The notes: generated from the sequence alone by a model not told the origin. Positions 25,579 through 35,153 are shown, numbered from the stretch's first letter. The stretch: DNA of 64,000 nt from an uncultured Lachnospiraceae bacterium (GCA_947644545.1 CANRZW010000015.1:1-64000), one strand, 5' to 3'. Numbers and translations: made by a program.

Positions 25579-26835
25579 CTACCAGGTAAAGTCTTCCGGA
25601 GTTACACCGTTAAAGTTTGCTGCCGGAACGATCGTACCGCCCTTAACCTGCTCGTAAGCAGCGTCGATCTTGGAGATGGTCTCAGCGGACAGCTGGCATC
25701 TGCCGTCTTCCTTCACATAGCCTGTGGAATCCGTGTCAGCCTGCAGCACTACGTTAGCGCCCTTGAAGCTGCCGTCTACGATGGAATTTAAGGAACGCTC
25801 TACGTTCAGGTGCATTACCTTCAGTGCGGATGTCAGCACTACGTTGGCGTCGCCGTTAGCACCGTCATCGTACTGGTCTACGTCGCAGCCGATGAACTTA
25901 ACGCCTTCAGCTTCTTTCACTGCTGTCAGGACACCGTTGCCGGATGCGCCTGCTGCAACGAATACAACGTCTACACCTTCAGCGATCAGTGCATTGCCGA
26001 CTACCTTGCCGGTTGCCTCGTCAGCGAAGGAACCGATATAGTTACCGCCTACGTCTGCGCCGGTCACGTCCGTACCTGCATAAGAAGCAAGCTCTACGAT
26101 CTCCACATTAAGACCTTCGGTCTCGTTGGCATATTTAACGCCGCACTCGAAACCGTACTGGTAGTTAACGTTGGAAGGATAAGCGATACCGTTGACAACA
26201 GCCACCTTGCCGGATGCTGTCTCAAGAGCGGCTGCCATACCTGCGAAGAAGCCGGACTCCTGCTCGGCAAACTGCATCGCATAGATATTGTCTACTGTCA
26301 CTTCGTTGCCCTCAGCATCGGACGGGAAGGAGTCTACCAGAATAAAGTCAACATCCGGGTTCTCCTCGGCGATTGTAGCGATACCGGCGAACTGGAAACC
26401 GCAACAAACGATTACGTCGTAATCCGCCACGATATCAGCCACTGCCTGTACGGCTGCCGTAACGTCACCGGTGGTCTCCTGTACCGGTGTAACGGTGCAG
26501 TCGGGATGACTCTCGATAAAGGTCAGGATACCGTTGTAGTTATCTTCGTTGAAAGAACCGTCGTCTACGCCGGAAGGACTGCTGACGATGGCGATCTTAA
26601 GCGCTGCCGCGTCAGTGCTTTCTTCTGTTCCGGCTGTTTCTTCTGCCGCGTCAGTCTCGGTCTCGGCTGCGTCAGTCTCTGCTTCCGCTTCCGGTGCGGC
26701 AGCTTCCTCTGGTGTCTCGGTTGTCTCTTCTGTTGCCGTATCCTCTGCAGCGGGCTGTGTGTTATCACTGCCGCAGCCGAATAAGGAAAGAACCATAACA
26801 GAAGAAAGGATCATTGCTAAAACTTTCTTTTTCAT
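25579..26835 (-). CDS. BMP-family nucleoside-binding lipoprotein
   Basis: A 418-residue lipoprotein. It has a signal peptide MKKKVLAMILSSVMVLS with lipobox LFGC, then a long Thr/Glu/Ala-rich linker (about residues 24-78) and a BMP/PBP1 nucleoside-binding domain (LKIAIVSSPSGVDDGSFNED, VICCGFQFAGIA, VAVVNGIAYPSNVNYQYGFE, VVFVAAGASGNG, TDSTGYVKEDG). It delivers nucleosides to the NupOPQ permease. The start at 26835 has AGAGAGGAG upstream on the minus strand; the longer frame to 26943 lacks a signal-peptide start. It is the first gene of its operon. Confidence 0.92.
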   Translation of the reverse strand: MKKKVLAMILSSVMVLSLFGCGSDNTQPAAEDTATEETTETPEEAAAPEAEAETDAAETETDAAEETAGTEESTDAAALKIAIVSSPSGVDDGSFNEDNYNGILTFIESHPDCTVTPVQETTGDVTAAVQAVADIVADYDVIVCCGFQFAGIATIAEENPDVDFILVDSFPSDAEGNEVTVDNIYAMQFAEQESGFFAGMAAALETASGKVAVVNGIAYPSNVNYQYGFECGVKYANETEGLNVEIVELASYAGTDVTGADVGGNYIGSFADEATGKVVGNALIAEGVDVVFVAAGASGNGVLTAVKEAEGVKFIGCDVDQYDDGANGDANVVLTSALKVMHLNVERSLNSIVDGSFKGANVVLQADTDSTGYVKEDGRCQLSAETISKIDAAYEQVKGGTIVPAANFNGVTPEDFTW

Positions 26836-26914
26836 AAATAATTCTCCTCTCTGTGGTAAAAAATCGTCCTTACGCATGTGACAGATACATGCAGGACATT
26901 TGTCTACATCCGTT

Positions 26915-26943
26915 AATATAGCACTACAAGGGCAGAAAAGCAA
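26915..26943 (-). promoter_or_regulatory. Sigma-A-type promoter of the bmp-nupOPQ operon
   Basis: On the minus strand, -35 TTGCTT and -10 TATATT are separated by exactly 17 bases. They lie about 80 bases upstream of the bmp start. No purine riboswitch core was recognised in the leader. Confidence 0.65.
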
Positions 26944-26956
26944 TTCCCTTTTTCCT

Positions 26957-27071
26957 AAAATTCCTGTGAAGTACTATGAAAGTCTTCGACTTTCAAAGCA
27001 TGGATGGCCATGCGGCCCGCTAGGCGGCAGGCTGAGCATGATGGGAGTTTACTGTGAAAATTCTGTGAAGT
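26957..27071. repeat. Three small hairpins flanked by 15-base direct repeats
   Basis: Imperfect direct repeats AAAATTCCTGTGAAGT (26957-26972) and AAAATTCTGTGAAGT (27057-27071) flank an 84-base, more G+C-rich core. The core can fold into GAAAGTC/GACTTTC and GCATGG/CCATGC hairpins followed by a GC-rich tail. It lies between the divergent bmp and ABC exporter promoters. It may be a small inserted repeat element; no coding potential. Confidence 0.45.
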
Positions 27072-27073
27072 CT

Positions 27074-27102
27074 TTGACAATATTTTTTATTTGTTGAATA
27101 AT
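27074..27102 (+). promoter_or_regulatory. Sigma-A-type promoter of the ABC exporter pair
   Basis: Consensus TTGACA -35, a 17-base AT-rich spacer and -10 AATAAT, about 75 bases upstream of the first exporter start. A likely constitutive strong promoter. Confidence 0.75.
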
Positions 27103-27177
27103 AGTTTAGGATAAACATTTTACATGGAAAGACATGGAAAGGAATAAGACAAAAAGAAAGGAGCTTAGTACGATATT

Positions 27178-28929
27178 ATGATCAAAACACTTGCGGCGCA
27201 GATCAAAGAATTTAAGAAAGCATCTGCCCTGACGCCGGTCTTTATGGTCCTGGAGGTAGTCTTCGAGATGCTGATTCCGCTGATGATGGCCTCCATCATA
27301 GATGACGGTGTGGAGGCAGGAAACATGCGCCATATCTATTATGTAGGCGCCTTTATGGTAGGAGCGGCGCTGTGCGGGCTGCTGTGCGGTATCATGGGCG
27401 GTAAGTTCGGGGCCAGGGCCTCCACGGGATTTGCCCGCAATCTGCGGCAGGCGATGTTTGAAAACATTCAGACATTCTCCTTTTCCAATCTGGATAAATT
27501 CAGTACGGCCGGGCTGGTGACCAGGCTGACTACGGACGTGACGAATATTCAGATGGCATATCAGATGTTATTGCGCATCTGCTTCCGGGCGCCCATCAGC
27601 ATGATCTGTGCCATGTCCATGGCTTATATGATCAATGCCAGACTGGCCACGGTCTATCTGATAGCGCTTGTCCTGTTGGCCTTCGTTCTTTTTTTCATTA
27701 TAAAAAGAGCGATGAAATATTTCCAGATGGCGTTTCCGAAGTACGACGAGCTGAATGCCTCCGTGCAGGAGAACGTCAGCGCCATTCGCGTGGTGAAGGC
27801 TTATGTGAGGGAGGACTATGAGACCTCCAAATTAAAAAAGGCCAGTCAGGCCATCTACGACATCTTTCTCAAGGCGGAGAAAAATGTCGTTCTGAACATG
27901 CCGGTGATGCAGTTTACGGTCTACACCTGTATCCTGTTGATCAGCTGGATGGGGGCGAAGATGATTGTACAGAGCGAGCTGACGACCGGTGAGCTGATGA
28001 GTCTGATGGCCTACTGTATGAACATCCTGATGAGCCTGATGATGGTAGCCATGATCTTTGTCATGATGAGTATGAGTATCGCCAGCGCCAGACGTATCAG
28101 TGAAGTATTGAATGAAAAGAGCGACCTGGCGAATCCCGCCGATCCGATCTATGAAGTGCCCTCCGGAGACATCGAGTTCCGGGATGTGAACTTCTCTTAT
28201 TATCATGATGAGAACAATACGGTCCTGCATGATATCAGTCTGAAGATCAGGGCCGGTGAGACGGTAGGAATCCTGGGCGGTACGGGAAGCTCTAAGACCA
28301 GTCTGGTCAATCTGATCAGCCGGCTGTATGATGTGACGACGGGGGCTGTTTATGTAGGAGGCCATGACGTGCGGGAGTATGACATGGACAGCCTGCGCAA
28401 TCAGGTGTCCGTGGTGCTGCAGAAGAACGTGCTGTTCTCGGGAACGATCCTGGAGAACCTGCGCTGGGGCAATCCCGATGCCAGTGAGGAGGAATGCCGG
28501 CGGGTGTGCCGGCTGGCCTGTGCGGATGAGTTCGTGGAGAAGATGCCGAAGGGATACCATACGTACATAGAACAGGGCGGTTCCAACGTGTCCGGCGGAC
28601 AGAAACAGCGGTTGTGTATCGCCAGGGCGCTGCTCAAGAAACCGAAGGTACTGATCTTGGACGACAGTACCAGCGCCGTGGATACGGCTACGGATGCGAA
28701 GATACGCAGGGCTTTCGCGGAGGAGATTCCGGAAACTACGAAGCTGATCATTGCACAGCGGGTATCCAGCGTCGAACATGCGGATCACATCATTGTCATG
28801 GAGGAAGGCCGTATCGACGGCTATGGCACACACGAAGAGCTGCTGCGGGATAATGAGATCTACCGCGAAGTATATGAGTCCCAGACCGGCGGCAGCGGTG
28901 ATTTTGATGAAAAGGAGGGGGATGCGTAA
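27178..28929 (+). CDS. ABC exporter half-transporter A (permease-ATPase)
   Basis: A 583-residue type IV ABC exporter subunit: six-helix membrane domain (residues about 15-310), then an ATPase domain. The P-loop is the clostridial variant GGTGSSKTS, the signature VSGGQKQRLCIARAL and Walker B VLILDDSTSAVD. Walker B ends in Asp (LILDD) instead of the catalytic Glu, so this half carries the degenerate site of a heterodimer. The stop overlaps the start of the partner gene (TAATG). Substrate unknown; drug, lipid or peptide export is typical for the family. Confidence 0.9.
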   Translation: MIKTLAAQIKEFKKASALTPVFMVLEVVFEMLIPLMMASIIDDGVEAGNMRHIYYVGAFMVGAALCGLLCGIMGGKFGARASTGFARNLRQAMFENIQTFSFSNLDKFSTAGLVTRLTTDVTNIQMAYQMLLRICFRAPISMICAMSMAYMINARLATVYLIALVLLAFVLFFIIKRAMKYFQMAFPKYDELNASVQENVSAIRVVKAYVREDYETSKLKKASQAIYDIFLKAEKNVVLNMPVMQFTVYTCILLISWMGAKMIVQSELTTGELMSLMAYCMNILMSLMMVAMIFVMMSMSIASARRISEVLNEKSDLANPADPIYEVPSGDIEFRDVNFSYYHDENNTVLHDISLKIRAGETVGILGGTGSSKTSLVNLISRLYDVTTGAVYVGGHDVREYDMDSLRNQVSVVLQKNVLFSGTILENLRWGNPDASEEECRRVCRLACADEFVEKMPKGYHTYIEQGGSNVSGGQKQRLCIARALLKKPKVLILDDSTSAVDTATDAKIRRAFAEEIPETTKLIIAQRVSSVEHADHIIVMEEGRIDGYGTHEELLRDNEIYREVYESQTGGSGDFDEKEGDA

Positions 28930-30830
28930 TGCCGGGACCGATGAGAGGCAGAATGGACGGACATAAGAAGATAGAGAATCCGGGTAAAATCTTTAAGAGA
29001 TTGATGAAATATGTGATGAAAAGTTACGGGCTGCATCTGGTTATTGTGGCAGCGCTGATCCTGATCAGCGTGTTGGCTAATGTGCAGGGGACGATGTTTA
29101 TTCAGAGCCTGATCGACGACTATATCCAGCCCATGCTGACGACGGAGGTGGCGGATTATCAGCCGCTGGCAATGGCGATCCTGCGGGTAGCGGGCTTCTA
29201 TGCCATCGGCGTGGCGGCAGCCTATATTTATAACCGGCTCATGATCAATGTGACGCAGGGGGTTCTGCGGAATCTGAGAAATGATCTGTTCTCCCATATG
29301 GAGACGCTGCCCATCAAATATTTTGATACCCATTCTCATGGGGATATCATGTCCATCTATACCAATGATACGGAGACGATCAGACAGATGGTCAGCCAGA
29401 GTATGCCGCAGGTGTTCAACAGTGCAATCACCGTTGTCAGCGTCTTTATCAGCATGGTTGTCTTAAGCGTGCCGCTGACGATTGTGACCCTTGTGATGGT
29501 GGCGGTCATGTTAGTGGTGACAGCCAAGACGGCCGGAATCAGCGGGCGGTATTTCCTGCAGCAGCAGAGAGATATCGGTAAGGTAAATGGTTTTATTGAG
29601 GAAATGATGGAAGGGCAGAAGGTGGTGAAAGTCTTCTGTCATGAGGAGGAGAATATCCGGCAATTCCGTGAATTGAATGATAATCTCTATCACAGTGCGG
29701 ATAAGGCCAATTATCTGGTCAATATCGTGGGTCCGGTGAACATGCAGCTTGGTAATGTGAGTTACGTTGTCTGCGCGATCGTGGGCGGCGCGCTGGCACT
29801 CTCCGGAATCACCGGCCTGTCGCTGGGATCGCTGGCCAGCTTCCTGACGTTCAACAAGAGCTTTAATATGCCGATCAACCAGATCAGCCAGCAATTGAAT
29901 GCGATTGTGATGGCCATGGCCGGTGCGGAGCGTATCTTCAAGCTGTTGGATGAAGAGCCGGAGACGGATGACGGCTATGTGACGCTTGTTCATGTGAAAG
30001 AGGAGAACGGCAGACTGGCAGAGAGCAGCTCACGTACCGGGCGCTGGGCATGGCGGCATGAGCACCAGGCGGATCACTCCGTGGATTATGTGGAGCTGAA
30101 AGGTGATGTGGTGTTTGACGGCGTCGATTTTGGCTACAATGACGAGAAGATCGTGCTGCATGACGTGGAGCTTTTTGCCACACCGGGACAGAAGATTGCC
30201 TTCGTGGGTTCTACCGGAGCCGGCAAGACCACGATCACCAATCTGATCAACCGTTTCTATGATATTCAGGACGGTAAGATCCGCTATGACGGCATCAATG
30301 TGAATAAGATTAAGAAGGCGGACCTGCGGCGCTCTCTCGGTATCGTGCTGCAGGACACTCATCTTTTTACAGGCACGGTTATGGATAACATTCGTTATGG
30401 TAAGTTGGACGCCACGGATGAGGAGGTCATTGCGGCGGCGAAGCTGGCCAATGCGGACGGCTTTATCAGGCATTTGCCGGAGGGGTATGACACGGTGCTG
30501 ACAGGGGACGGCGCCAACTTAAGCCAGGGACAGAGACAGCTTCTGGCCATCGCCAGAGCAGCCATCGCCGATCCGCCGGTGTTGATCTTAGATGAGGCCA
30601 CCAGTTCCATTGATACCAGAACGGAGCGTATCGTGCAGGACGGTATGGATAAGCTGATGAAGGGCCGGACCACGTTTGTGATCGCCCACAGGCTTTCCAC
30701 CGTCAAGAATTCCGACTGCATCATGGTGTTGGAGCAGGGAAGGATCATAGAGCGCGGCACCCACGACCAGCTGATCGAGGAACAGGGGAAATACTATCAG
30801 CTGTATACGGGGAATGCGATTGCGACGTGA
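28929..30830 (+). CDS. ABC exporter half-transporter B (permease-ATPase)
   Basis: A 633-residue partner subunit. It has a membrane domain preceded by a basic cytosolic segment, then an ATPase domain with P-loop GSTGAGKTT, signature LSQGQRQLLAIARA and Walker B VLILDEATSSID with the catalytic Glu present. So this half hydrolyses ATP in the consensus site, complementing the Asp-bearing partner. An insert between the membrane and ATPase parts (about residues 350-392, ESSSRTGRWAWRHEHQAD region) is common in Lachnospiraceae homologues. It overlaps the upstream gene by one base, so the pair is coupled. Confidence 0.9.
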   Translation: MPGPMRGRMDGHKKIENPGKIFKRLMKYVMKSYGLHLVIVAALILISVLANVQGTMFIQSLIDDYIQPMLTTEVADYQPLAMAILRVAGFYAIGVAAAYIYNRLMINVTQGVLRNLRNDLFSHMETLPIKYFDTHSHGDIMSIYTNDTETIRQMVSQSMPQVFNSAITVVSVFISMVVLSVPLTIVTLVMVAVMLVVTAKTAGISGRYFLQQQRDIGKVNGFIEEMMEGQKVVKVFCHEEENIRQFRELNDNLYHSADKANYLVNIVGPVNMQLGNVSYVVCAIVGGALALSGITGLSLGSLASFLTFNKSFNMPINQISQQLNAIVMAMAGAERIFKLLDEEPETDDGYVTLVHVKEENGRLAESSSRTGRWAWRHEHQADHSVDYVELKGDVVFDGVDFGYNDEKIVLHDVELFATPGQKIAFVGSTGAGKTTITNLINRFYDIQDGKIRYDGINVNKIKKADLRRSLGIVLQDTHLFTGTVMDNIRYGKLDATDEEVIAAAKLANADGFIRHLPEGYDTVLTGDGANLSQGQRQLLAIARAAIADPPVLILDEATSSIDTRTERIVQDGMDKLMKGRTTFVIAHRLSTVKNSDCIMVLEQGRIIERGTHDQLIEEQGKYYQLYTGNAIAT

Positions 30831-30861
30831 CGGCCGGATTACAGGCACGGAGGTTTCCTTT

Positions 30862-31938
30862 ATGAAGAAAGGTAAGAAACTTTTATTTTGGCTGTCTGCA
30901 TTATTGCTGACAGCCGTGATCAGTATTCCTCTGCTGGGGAACCTATCCGGGGAGACTTTGGTGCAGGCTTCAGGCCGGCAGGGGAAGAAGGGGGCACAGG
31001 CGACAGAGCTCACGGTTCATTATCTGGATGTCGGGCAGGGAGATTGTATCCTGGTGGAGTGCGACGGCGAAGCTATGCTGATTGACGCCGGGGACAACGA
31101 CCAGGGTACGAAGATCCAGAACTATCTCATGAAGCAGGGTGTGAAGGAACTGAAATATGCCGTGGGCACCCACCCGGATGCGGACCATATCGGCGGTCTG
31201 GATGTGATCCTCTATAAATTTGACTGCGGTAAGGTGATGATGCCGGATATGACAAAGGATACCGCGGCCTACCGGGATGTAGTGGACACGATGAAACAGC
31301 GGGGGTATCAGAACAGCTTGCCGGAGCCAGGAGACAGTTTCAGACTTGGCAGCGCCGTGTGTACGGTATTAGGGCCGGTGGACAGCTATGAAGATGCCAA
31401 CAATAACTCGATCGTGTTGAAGATCGAACATGGAGACAACAGTTTCCTCTTTATGGGAGATGCGGAGGAGGCGGCGGAAGCCGATCTTATAGAAAGCGGC
31501 AGGGATATGGCGGCAGATGTGCTGAAAGTGGGACATCACGGCAGCCATTCCTCGTCTTCTAAGGAGTTCCTGGAGGCGGCGGATCCGTCCTATGCGGTGA
31601 TCAGCTGTGGGGAGGACAACAGTTATGGGCATCCCCATGCGGAAACCCTCAACAATCTGCGGGCCATGGGCGTGGAGGTGTTTCGGAGCGATGAGCAGGG
31701 CACGATCCTGGCGGTATCCGACGGCAGCAAGATCACATGGAACAGTGCACCTTCCGACAGCTGGAAGGCAGGGGAAGCGTCGGCTGCAGGCAGTTATATA
31801 GGGAATAAGAATAACGGTAAGCTGCACAGGGCCGGCTGTAATTCTCTTCCCATGGAGAAAAACCAGGTGTTATTTTCTACCAGGGAAGAGGCCGTGACAG
31901 CCGGTTATGATGACCCGTGTAAGAGATGTAATCCGTAG
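30862..31938 (+). CDS. Secreted ComEC-like metallo-beta-lactamase-fold hydrolase
   Basis: A 358-residue protein with an N-terminal signal/anchor (LLFWLSALLLTAVISIPLL). The MBL-fold domain is related to the C-terminal nuclease domain of ComEC/Rec2: LDVGQGDCILVE, LIDAGDN, GTHPDADHIGG (HxDxDH metal site), FMGDAE and KVGHHGSHSS. A C-terminal segment (GNKNNGKLHRAGCNSLP to DPCKRCNP) has paired Cys like the small Ada-type zinc motif often attached to such proteins. It is probably an extracellular nuclease or phosphodiesterase. I start it at ATG 30862 after ACGGAGG; the frame opens 48 bases earlier without support. Confidence 0.82.
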   Translation: MKKGKKLLFWLSALLLTAVISIPLLGNLSGETLVQASGRQGKKGAQATELTVHYLDVGQGDCILVECDGEAMLIDAGDNDQGTKIQNYLMKQGVKELKYAVGTHPDADHIGGLDVILYKFDCGKVMMPDMTKDTAAYRDVVDTMKQRGYQNSLPEPGDSFRLGSAVCTVLGPVDSYEDANNNSIVLKIEHGDNSFLFMGDAEEAAEADLIESGRDMAADVLKVGHHGSHSSSSKEFLEAADPSYAVISCGEDNSYGHPHAETLNNLRAMGVEVFRSDEQGTILAVSDGSKITWNSAPSDSWKAGEASAAGSYIGNKNNGKLHRAGCNSLPMEKNQVLFSTREEAVTAGYDDPCKRCNP

Positions 31939-31952
31939 AGTCTGCCAGGTTC

Positions 31953-33197
31953 TTACATGGATCTGCGGCAGTAAGTCCTCACGGTCAGCCAGAGAAAGAG
32001 CGGAATCTCCAGCGCCGGAACGGCGAGCAGCAGCCAGGGCGTCCACACCGAGAGCGGGCCGGCTTTCAGAAATTCAAAGTCGGTCAGGGCATACAGGAAG
32101 GCGTTGTTGCCGCCAAGAGCACCGGAAGGCAGCAGGACCCGCAGATAGGACCCGAGTATGCCGCCGATCAGCATATAGAAAAGCGTCGGCAGGAGTGCGA
32201 AGGCGATGGTCAGTCCGGTAGCGATCGTGGTATTCCTGCACGCGGCGGACAGGAAGAGCGTGAAGCAGATGCTGGCAAGCAATGTGATGAATCCGCTCAG
32301 CATGATAAGATTCTGCAGCTCTCCTACATTCAGATCAAGCAGGCTAACCACGGAAAACAGGATCTGCATGGAGGTCTGTCGGCATTCCCAGCCAAACAGG
32401 CTGTTGGAGATGATCTGGAAGAGGAACATGCAGGGGATAAAAGCAGCGATCCCGATGCTCAGGGCAGCGAGGATCTTGACGAGCGCAAGCCTTTTTCTGC
32501 CATGTCTTGTGCTGCGCAGGATATCGTCTGCTCCGGTCTGGTATTCACAGCAGAAAAGAGGGGCGGTGATCATCATGCACAGAAACATAAGCAGGAAAAG
32601 ATACATGCCTTCGTATTCGGTCATGTTGCTGCCATAGCCGGGATAGTAGTAAAATGGCATCTTTACCTTTTCATACATCCGTACGGCGGTCCGCTGTGCC
32701 TGGGGATTGTCTTTCTGTTCCATCCGCATCAGGTCGGCGATATGACTCTGGCAGCGGTCATAGAAGGCCAGGGCATCTTCGGCGGAGATATCCGTATATT
32801 CCGGGGCCAGTCCGCTGACCGGATCTGCCATGGCTTCATGCAGCCTTTGCAGCAGAGGCCGCCAGGGATAGATTTCCTGTACTTTCAGGGTCAGAGGGAA
32901 GTCCTCGTTATAGAAATCACCGTAGATCTCCAGATTTTTGTGGTAGTAAGAGAGTCCCTCGGCCAGTTTCTGCGGGGTTACTTCTCCGGCGGAGGGCGCT
33001 TCCATCTGCTTCTTCCGGGCAAGCGCTTCCGGTCCTTCTATCGTGATCTTTCTTCCGTTTTCTTCATAGGTATAGCGTTCATAAGTGACCGGTACCCAGG
33101 CCATGAAAGCTGACAGCGCCAGCGTTGCCGCCAGAAACAGAAGGGTGCTGCGGGTTCTTAGAATACGTTTCATTTCTTGTCTGTATAATTTCCACAT
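31953..33197 (-). CDS. ABC transporter permease (ABC-2-like)
   Basis: About 414 residues: a basic N-terminus, one helix (STLLFLAATLALSAFMAWV), a long extracytoplasmic loop of about 170 residues with no recognised domain, then five or six further helices. This is the layout of ABC-2 or bacitracin-type export permeases. It is encoded 3' of its ATPase in a sigma factor operon on the minus strand. ATG 33197 (MWKLYRQEM) follows GGAG at proper spacing; the ATG 12 bases upstream has none. It converges with the MBL-fold gene. Confidence 0.75.
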   Translation of the reverse strand: MWKLYRQEMKRILRTRSTLLFLAATLALSAFMAWVPVTYERYTYEENGRKITIEGPEALARKKQMEAPSAGEVTPQKLAEGLSYYHKNLEIYGDFYNEDFPLTLKVQEIYPWRPLLQRLHEAMADPVSGLAPEYTDISAEDALAFYDRCQSHIADLMRMEQKDNPQAQRTAVRMYEKVKMPFYYYPGYGSNMTEYEGMYLFLLMFLCMMITAPLFCCEYQTGADDILRSTRHGRKRLALVKILAALSIGIAAFIPCMFLFQIISNSLFGWECRQTSMQILFSVVSLLDLNVGELQNLIMLSGFITLLASICFTLFLSAACRNTTIATGLTIAFALLPTLFYMLIGGILGSYLRVLLPSGALGGNNAFLYALTDFEFLKAGPLSVWTPWLLLAVPALEIPLFLWLTVRTYCRRSM

Positions 33198-33313
33198 AGT
33201 TTTCTCCATTAAAAATTTTAATTTTCAATCTTGCTATCCTTTCATAGTACTGTCCTTGTCATCTGCCCTTGCCAGGGGAAGCTGCGTATGTCTTTGGAAA
33301 TTGTGTTCTCGTT

Positions 33314-33341
33314 CTCAGCGTAAAGCGCTTCGGCGTGGAGG
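33314..33341 (+). repeat. 28-bp dispersed motif, copy 1
   Basis: CTCAGCGTAAAGCGCTTCGG followed by CGTGGAGG. It matches 24 of 28 bases of a segment at 61738-61765. The core AGCGTAAAGCGCT can form a small hairpin. It lies in the 174-base gap between the ABC permease and ATPase genes, opposite to their transcription. No other content was seen in that gap. Confidence 0.5.
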
Positions 33342-33371
33342 TAAAGATGACTTGGAGAGATTCAGGCCGCG

Positions 33372-34250
33372 TTACCGCCTGGGAAACAGTTCCAGATACA
33401 GGTCTTCCAGACGGGGCTCCTGCGGCCTTGCCTGGGGGATATCGTCCGGATTTCCCAGATAGCGGAGGGAAACGCTGCCGTCGGCTTCATTGCGCACATT
33501 GACTACCTGGACTTTCTGTTCCCAGCGGCTTAAGTCATGAGGATTGATGGCGGCCTCGAAGACCTTTCCCTCCATCTGTACCACCAGTTCCTGTGTCGAG
33601 CCGGTCTGCAGGATGGAGCCGTTCTTCATGATCGCGTTTCTGGTCGCGATATATTCGATATCGGACACGATATGGGTGGAGATCAGGACGATCCTGTTGT
33701 GGGCAAATTCTGACAGCAGATTACGAAAACGGACGCGTTCGCCAGGATCCAGGCCGCTGGTAGGCTCATCGAGCACAAGAAATTCGGGATCGTTTAAAAG
33801 CGCCTGTCCAATGCCGACACGCCGCTTCATGCCGCCGGAAAGCCTGGTGATTCTTTTCCTGCGCACCTCTTCCAGTGACAGACGGGTTAACAGCTCGTCA
33901 ATCTTTAGGCGTGCCTGTTTGTCGGTCAGACCTTTCAGGGCAGCGATATATTCCAGATACTGCTGTACGGTAAATTCCGGATAGAAGCCGAACTCCTGGG
34001 GCAGATAGCCGATCACATCCCGGTAGGCGTCGCCCAGATCGTCAATCGATACGCCGTCATAGCAGATCCGGCCGCAGGTGGGCTTCATGATACCGCAGAT
34101 CATGCGCATTAAAGTAGTCTTGCCGGAACCGTTAGCGCCCAGCAGCCCCCATACACCGGGCCCAAGCTGCAGGCTGATGTCGTCTACGGCCGTCTTCCTG
34201 TTCTTTCTTTCTTTGAATTGTTTGGATACATGTTCCAATGTGAGTTCCAT
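33372..34250 (-). CDS. ABC transporter ATP-binding protein
   Basis: A 292-residue single ABC ATPase: Walker A GANGSGKTT, Q-loop YLPQEFGFYP, signature LSGGMKRRVGIGQAL, Walker B FLVLDEPTSGLD, and H-loop STHIV. The C-terminal extension of about 70 residues is as seen in ABC-2/antibiotic-type exporters. It partners the permease gene downstream and follows a membrane protein and sigma factor in one minus-strand operon. A role in an envelope-stress or antimicrobial-peptide response is inferred from that linkage only. Confidence 0.88.
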   Translation of the reverse strand: MELTLEHVSKQFKERKNRKTAVDDISLQLGPGVWGLLGANGSGKTTLMRMICGIMKPTCGRICYDGVSIDDLGDAYRDVIGYLPQEFGFYPEFTVQQYLEYIAALKGLTDKQARLKIDELLTRLSLEEVRRKRITRLSGGMKRRVGIGQALLNDPEFLVLDEPTSGLDPGERVRFRNLLSEFAHNRIVLISTHIVSDIEYIATRNAIMKNGSILQTGSTQELVVQMEGKVFEAAINPHDLSRWEQKVQVVNVRNEADGSVSLRYLGNPDDIPQARPQEPRLEDLYLELFPRR

Positions 34251-34329
34251 AAATACCTCCTGTTATGTTATATTACGTCATGCGCTATATTGCGCTAGCT
34301 TCTGTTGAAGATAATGCTGCGTTCTGCGT

Positions 34330-35103
34330 TCAGAACATCGTTTCCGTGCAGCCTGTGATCCACAGCTTTCTGTATTCGTGGCACAGAATGCCAAGGCAGA
34401 GCAGGGCGTACAGACACCAGAACAAGGGCCTGCCATGCAAAGAAGCATGCCTGTACCAGTCCAGGATCCGGCTCATCAATAGAGTCGTGGCGGCGGCCAG
34501 CAGAACGGCCCGTCGTTCAAATCCGGACGGCGTTGTGCGGATCCACAGCATCAGGCAGGTGGCGGTGGTGGTCAGAAACGGGATCACGAGAGAAATAAAT
34601 ATGACTGAACCGGTCAAACCATATTGCCATACGATGACTGCCAGCACGGTCAGCATTGTCAGATCTCCGATTCCGATAAAAAGAAGCTGTGCGGCCAAAC
34701 TTCCCCTGACGGAGAAGCGGGTTGACTGCTCCAGTTCCAGCATCCGGTATCGGGAGGATCTTCTAAGAAGCGGAACGGCGCTCAGGACTACGATTCCGCT
34801 GCAATAGCAGAGAAATTTCGGCAGGGTGTCGGCAAACCACTCCAGGGCGGTATCTTTGTACAGACAGAAGAAAGCGGTACAGAGTGCAGCCAGTACCATG
34901 CCCTGTAAGAACCAGATCTTCCAGACGAAAAATCCAAGCTGTTTCCGGATCAGACCGCCGAGGGAGAGGGAAGAACTGCGCCTGGCAGCAGCATCGGCGC
35001 ACAGAGAAATCCGGGCGCGCCTTTTGGTGTCCTCCATATGGGGACCGTAGGCTATGTTTCTTTCCACCGCGAGAAAGGTGTTCCATTGTTCCGTGTTTTT
35101 CAT
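34330..35103 (-). CDS. Membrane protein of a sigma-factor operon, putative anti-sigma partner
   Basis: About 257 residues. A cytosolic N-terminal region (residues 1-60, MKNTEQWNTFLAVERNIAYG) is followed by about six hydrophobic helices in pairs, ending with a short outward or cytosolic tail. No zinc-binding HXXXCXXC motif is visible. Position directly after an ECF sigma gene suggests it senses or restrains the sigma factor, but it could equally be a permease accessory. ATG 35103 follows GGAG; the frame extends 54 bases further upstream without a ribosome binding site. Confidence 0.6.
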   Translation of the reverse strand: MKNTEQWNTFLAVERNIAYGPHMEDTKRRARISLCADAAARRSSSLSLGGLIRKQLGFFVWKIWFLQGMVLAALCTAFFCLYKDTALEWFADTLPKFLCYCSGIVVLSAVPLLRRSSRYRMLELEQSTRFSVRGSLAAQLLFIGIGDLTMLTVLAVIVWQYGLTGSVIFISLVIPFLTTTATCLMLWIRTTPSGFERRAVLLAAATTLLMSRILDWYRHASLHGRPLFWCLYALLCLGILCHEYRKLWITGCTETMF

Positions 35104-35153
35104 AAAATCTCCATTCTGCCGGGTGCTTTGCGGCGGTGTTATGGTTAGTGAAA

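Noticed and set aside
25810..26784. Long Cys-rich plus-strand ORF opposite the BMP lipoprotein
   Set aside because: Antisense shadow of an Ala/Glu/Thr-rich coding sequence; no independent start signals.
26836..27177. Purine or other riboswitch before the nucleoside importer
   Set aside because: The known purine aptamer core was not found; only promoters and a hairpin cluster are visible.
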